From Mycobacteriaceae bacterium (GTDB lineage: Bacteria > Actinomycetota > Actinomycetes > Mycobacteriales > Mycobacteriaceae), in assembly GCA_013362555.1 (NCBI GenBank), contig JABFVX010000029.1, positions 1 to 24,150 of the forward strand: a stretch of 24,150 nt of DNA, in the 5' to 3' direction. The first letter of the stretch is position 1; each line of letters opens with the position of its first letter. The notes under the pieces were generated by a model. That model ran no database searches and had not been told where the DNA came from. It worked only from the letters and a program-made list of their open reading frames with translations. Shown here in pieces: positions 22,167 to 24,150 of this stretch. Both the position numbers and the translations under genes were made by a program.

Positions 22167-22594
22167 GGTCGACCGCTGTCCGCTCGCTGTCGTGACTGGC
22201 TGCCTAGCTCGTGCCCGACCCTCGCGGCCAGTTCGTTCATCCGGTGCGCAACCAAGCCGACGTCGACGTCGCTGGTGGCGGAGACGCCGAGCAGTGCGCC
22301 CTCACCCGCGGCGGTGATGAAGACCATGCCGCCGTCGTACTCGGTCATGTTCTGCCGCACCCGGCCCGCTTTCCCACCGCAGAATTCGCCGAGCGCCTTT
22401 CCGAGCGAGCGCATTCCGGACGCCGCGGCGGCGAACCGCTCGGCGTTGTCCGTGCTGATGTCGCCGATGTGGGCGATGCGCAGGCCGTCCTCGGATAGCA
22501 GCACAGCGAACCGGACCCCAGGCGCCTCTAGTCCTTCGAGCAGCCACGCGAGTCTGTTGGCGCTGTCGGTGACGGCCGATCCGGGGATACCCAT
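22163..22594 (-). CDS. cvnB: Conservon roadblock/LC7 protein
   Basis: A 143-residue roadblock/LC7 protein, thought to regulate or scaffold the CvnD GTPase. The fold pattern is clear: LAWLLEGLEAPGVRFAVLLS, EDGLRIAHIGDI, the helix DNAERFAAAASGMRSLGKAL, strands GGMVFITAAGEGALLGVSAT, and the final DVDVGLVAHRMNELAARVG. ATG 22594 overlaps the cvnA stop by one base (TGATG). Compare it with the four divergent roadblock-like proteins at 3129-4911, which are much less canonical. Confidence 0.92.
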   Translation of the reverse strand: MGIPGSAVTDSANRLAWLLEGLEAPGVRFAVLLSEDGLRIAHIGDISTDNAERFAAAASGMRSLGKALGEFCGGKAGRVRQNMTEYDGGMVFITAAGEGALLGVSATSDVDVGLVAHRMNELAARVGHELGSQSRQRADSGRP

Positions 22595-24015
22595 CAGGAC
22601 GTCATCCCTTCGCTCTCGGGCTCTACGGCCGTGCGGCCGCTGCGCGAACCGTTGTGCCACGCGGCCGCCACTTCTGGACGCGCGGGTACTGAATCCTGCT
22701 CTTCGTTGTGCTCGACGGTGGCCAGCGCGTCGCGCCTCCGGCGCTTCGGTAGGCCGCCCGAGGTGGTGTCGGCGCCTGCGGGCGCCAGCTCGTCGAGTTC
22801 GGCGAATTCGTCTAGCTCCGACGGCGATTCGTCGTTCTTGGCGGCGCCGGAGTCGAGGACGGTTTCCACCGCGGTGAGGCTGTCCTGCGCGCTGTTCGCG
22901 TCGGCGTCGTCGGGCCGGGGCACGAGCAGGCTGTCGGGAATGAAAACCATGGCCCGCATGCCTCCGTACGCGTTCGGTCCGTCGATGTATACCGCGAAGC
23001 CGTAGCGGCGGGCGAGCGCGGCGACGCCGGGCAGGCCCACTCGCGGCGAGGGCCCCAGCTCGTGGACGTCGACCGTGCGTTCGCCCGACAGCACCAGCCG
23101 GGCCTGTTCCATCTGCTCGGTGTTCATCCGCACGCCCGCGTCGTCGATGATCACCGTGACGCCGTGATGGCCTTCCTGGAAGCCGACGTCCACGTACGAC
23201 GACGGGGGCGAGTAGCGAAGTGCGTTGTCCAGCAGCGTCGCCAGCGTGTGCACCAGCGGCTCGACGGCGCGGCTGATGACCAGCCGGTCCAGCTCGAGGG
23301 TGCGGACCCGGGTGTAGTCCCGGACCCGGCCCACGGCGCCGCCGACCACGTCGGTGACCCGCTGCCGCGGCCAGCGCCTGCCGGGAAGGCCGCCGCAGAC
23401 GATCACGTAGGCCTGCGCCTGCCGGATCATCTGCTGCACGGAATGGTCGATCCGGGTGAGGGTTTCGTACACCTCGTCGCCGCGGTGGGTGCGCAGCGCG
23501 GTGCTGAGCACCTGGCTGACGTCCGCACCGAGACTCACCACGGTGGTGCCGAACGCGCGCACCGCGGCGCTCGTGGCCTGCCGGGCCGCATCCTCGACCT
23601 GCCCGCGCGCCTTCCGCTCGGCTTCGTCCACGGCGGCCTGGGTCTGCCGGGCCGTCTCGGTGCGCACCCGGGCGGCGGTGTCGGTGCGGACCTGGCTGAG
23701 GTCGCCCGCGTATCGCTCCGGAATTTGCCACAGCAGGTGCGCGAACCGGGAATTGGAGATATTGGTTGGCATGTCGGCCTGAGTGGGCGCGTCCGCGGTG
23801 CGCAGGCCCTCGGCCAGCGCAGGCAGGGTGCGCGCCACAATATGCGCGAGGGCCTCTTCCCGCGCGTGACATTCGCGCTCCAGCGCTTCAGCGCGCACTT
23901 GTAGCTGCCGTGCGTGCCACCCGGCGTAACACGCCAGTCCGGTGGCAATCGCCAAGGCAAGACAAAGGATCCAGAACGGTGCCGTCGAGAACACGTGACC
24001 TATCGGCTTTCTCAT
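22594..24015 (-). CDS. cvnA: Conservon membrane histidine-kinase-like ATPase
   Basis: A 473-residue sensor protein. One transmembrane helix (about 12-34) is followed by a coiled-coil-rich region (35-170) with many Arg/Glu/Ala heptads. A dimerisation segment has His191 (RIDHSVQQMIRQ) and then the GHKL ATPase domain: N-box LATLLDNALRYSPP (258-271, Asn264), G1 DDAGVRM (291-297), and G2 GLPG (327-330). The last 110 residues are an acidic, low-complexity tail. The layout matches CvnA of Streptomyces conservons, for which kinase activity is not assumed. ATG 24015 has only a weak ribosome binding site. It is the first gene of the conservon operon. Confidence 0.9.
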   Translation of the reverse strand: MRKPIGHVFSTAPFWILCLALAIATGLACYAGWHARQLQVRAEALERECHAREEALAHIVARTLPALAEGLRTADAPTQADMPTNISNSRFAHLLWQIPERYAGDLSQVRTDTAARVRTETARQTQAAVDEAERKARGQVEDAARQATSAAVRAFGTTVVSLGADVSQVLSTALRTHRGDEVYETLTRIDHSVQQMIRQAQAYVIVCGGLPGRRWPRQRVTDVVGGAVGRVRDYTRVRTLELDRLVISRAVEPLVHTLATLLDNALRYSPPSSYVDVGFQEGHHGVTVIIDDAGVRMNTEQMEQARLVLSGERTVDVHELGPSPRVGLPGVAALARRYGFAVYIDGPNAYGGMRAMVFIPDSLLVPRPDDADANSAQDSLTAVETVLDSGAAKNDESPSELDEFAELDELAPAGADTTSGGLPKRRRRDALATVEHNEEQDSVPARPEVAAAWHNGSRSGRTAVEPESEGMTS

Positions 24016-24068
24016 CGCTCGCGTTTGGCGGTGACACTAACAGACCCAGCCGCACGGGACGACAGTTC

Positions 24069-24087
24069 GTCGCAAATCCTGTGCGAC
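24069..24087. promoter_or_regulatory. Inverted repeat upstream of the conservon
   Basis: GTCGCA-N7-TGCGAC, 6-bp arms, 54 nt upstream of the cvnA ATG. A second dyad, GTAGCCGGCTAC, lies at 24111-24122. Either could be an operator or a leader hairpin for the conservon. No clear -10/-35 pair was found. The last 135 bases of the window contain no gene that I can support. Confidence 0.3.
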
Positions 24088-24150
24088 ACAGCGAGACTAA
24101 CGCCGTTAACGTAGCCGGCTACACCCGAAGCGCGCATGGACACCCGCAGC

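Noticed and set aside
22595..23872. Long frame running into cvnB from inside cvnA (569 codons in total)
   Set aside because: The upstream part is an Arg/Ala/Gly-rich shadow of cvnA. The real cvnB starts at ATG 22594, overlapping the cvnA stop.

Overview
The window looks like chromosomal DNA of a high-GC actinobacterium of the order Mycobacteriales, most likely Nocardia or a close relative. The reasons are the GC-rich codon use, a conservon (cvnA-E) with cytochrome P450s, an fprB next to a diiron oxygenase gene, and a gene order (holA, rpsT, a PemK/MazF-fold gene, lepA, small membrane genes, subI-cysT-cysW-cysA) that, from memory, follows the Mycobacterium tuberculosis Rv2413c-Rv2397c region with lineage-specific insertions. 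No rRNA, tRNA, CRISPR array, transposase or prophage gene was seen.

Layout. 1-2450: holA and rpsT converge, then aqpZ (aquaporin). 2447-3037: a PemK/MazF-fold protein with no antitoxin partner. 3129-5762 (minus): a tightly overlapping five-gene operon of one DUF4388/PATAN-like protein and four small roadblock/LC7-like proteins, with no GTPase. 5763-6241: a large divergent intergenic region with several dyads. 6242-11019: lepA, a DUF3224 protein, a nitronate monooxygenase-like protein and rtcB. 11185-15748: two tiny membrane proteins, a leaderless cysteine-type leader peptide and the sulfate ABC importer subI-cysT-cysW-cysA; this operon carries a 19-codon micro-ORF between cysT and cysW and a partial tandem duplication of the cysW 3' end. 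15877-18332: an AurF-like diiron oxygenase coupled to fprB (ferredoxin/NADPH reductase). 18417-24015 (minus): a conservon, cvnA (kinase-like ATPase), cvnB (roadblock), cvnC (DUF742), cvnD (GTPase), cvnE (CYP157-like P450 with no ExxR arginine), followed by a second P450 with an unusual C-terminal tail.

The most striking non-coding feature is a family of eight near-identical intergenic palindromes (arm consensus CCAGAAYGACCCGTGACGTG) between otherwise unrelated genes. They occur at convergent, tandem and also divergent junctions. One copy has co-varying arms, and one is split by an 81-nt insert that is itself foldable. An unrelated 20-bp-stem hairpin replaces the family at one convergent junction. 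Several genes appear to be leaderless, with a TANNNT hexamer 6-8 nt before the start codon.

Two separate roadblock/LC7 systems lie within 24 kb: the GTPase-containing conservon, and the GTPase-free five-gene operon, which is the best candidate here for an uncharacterised system.
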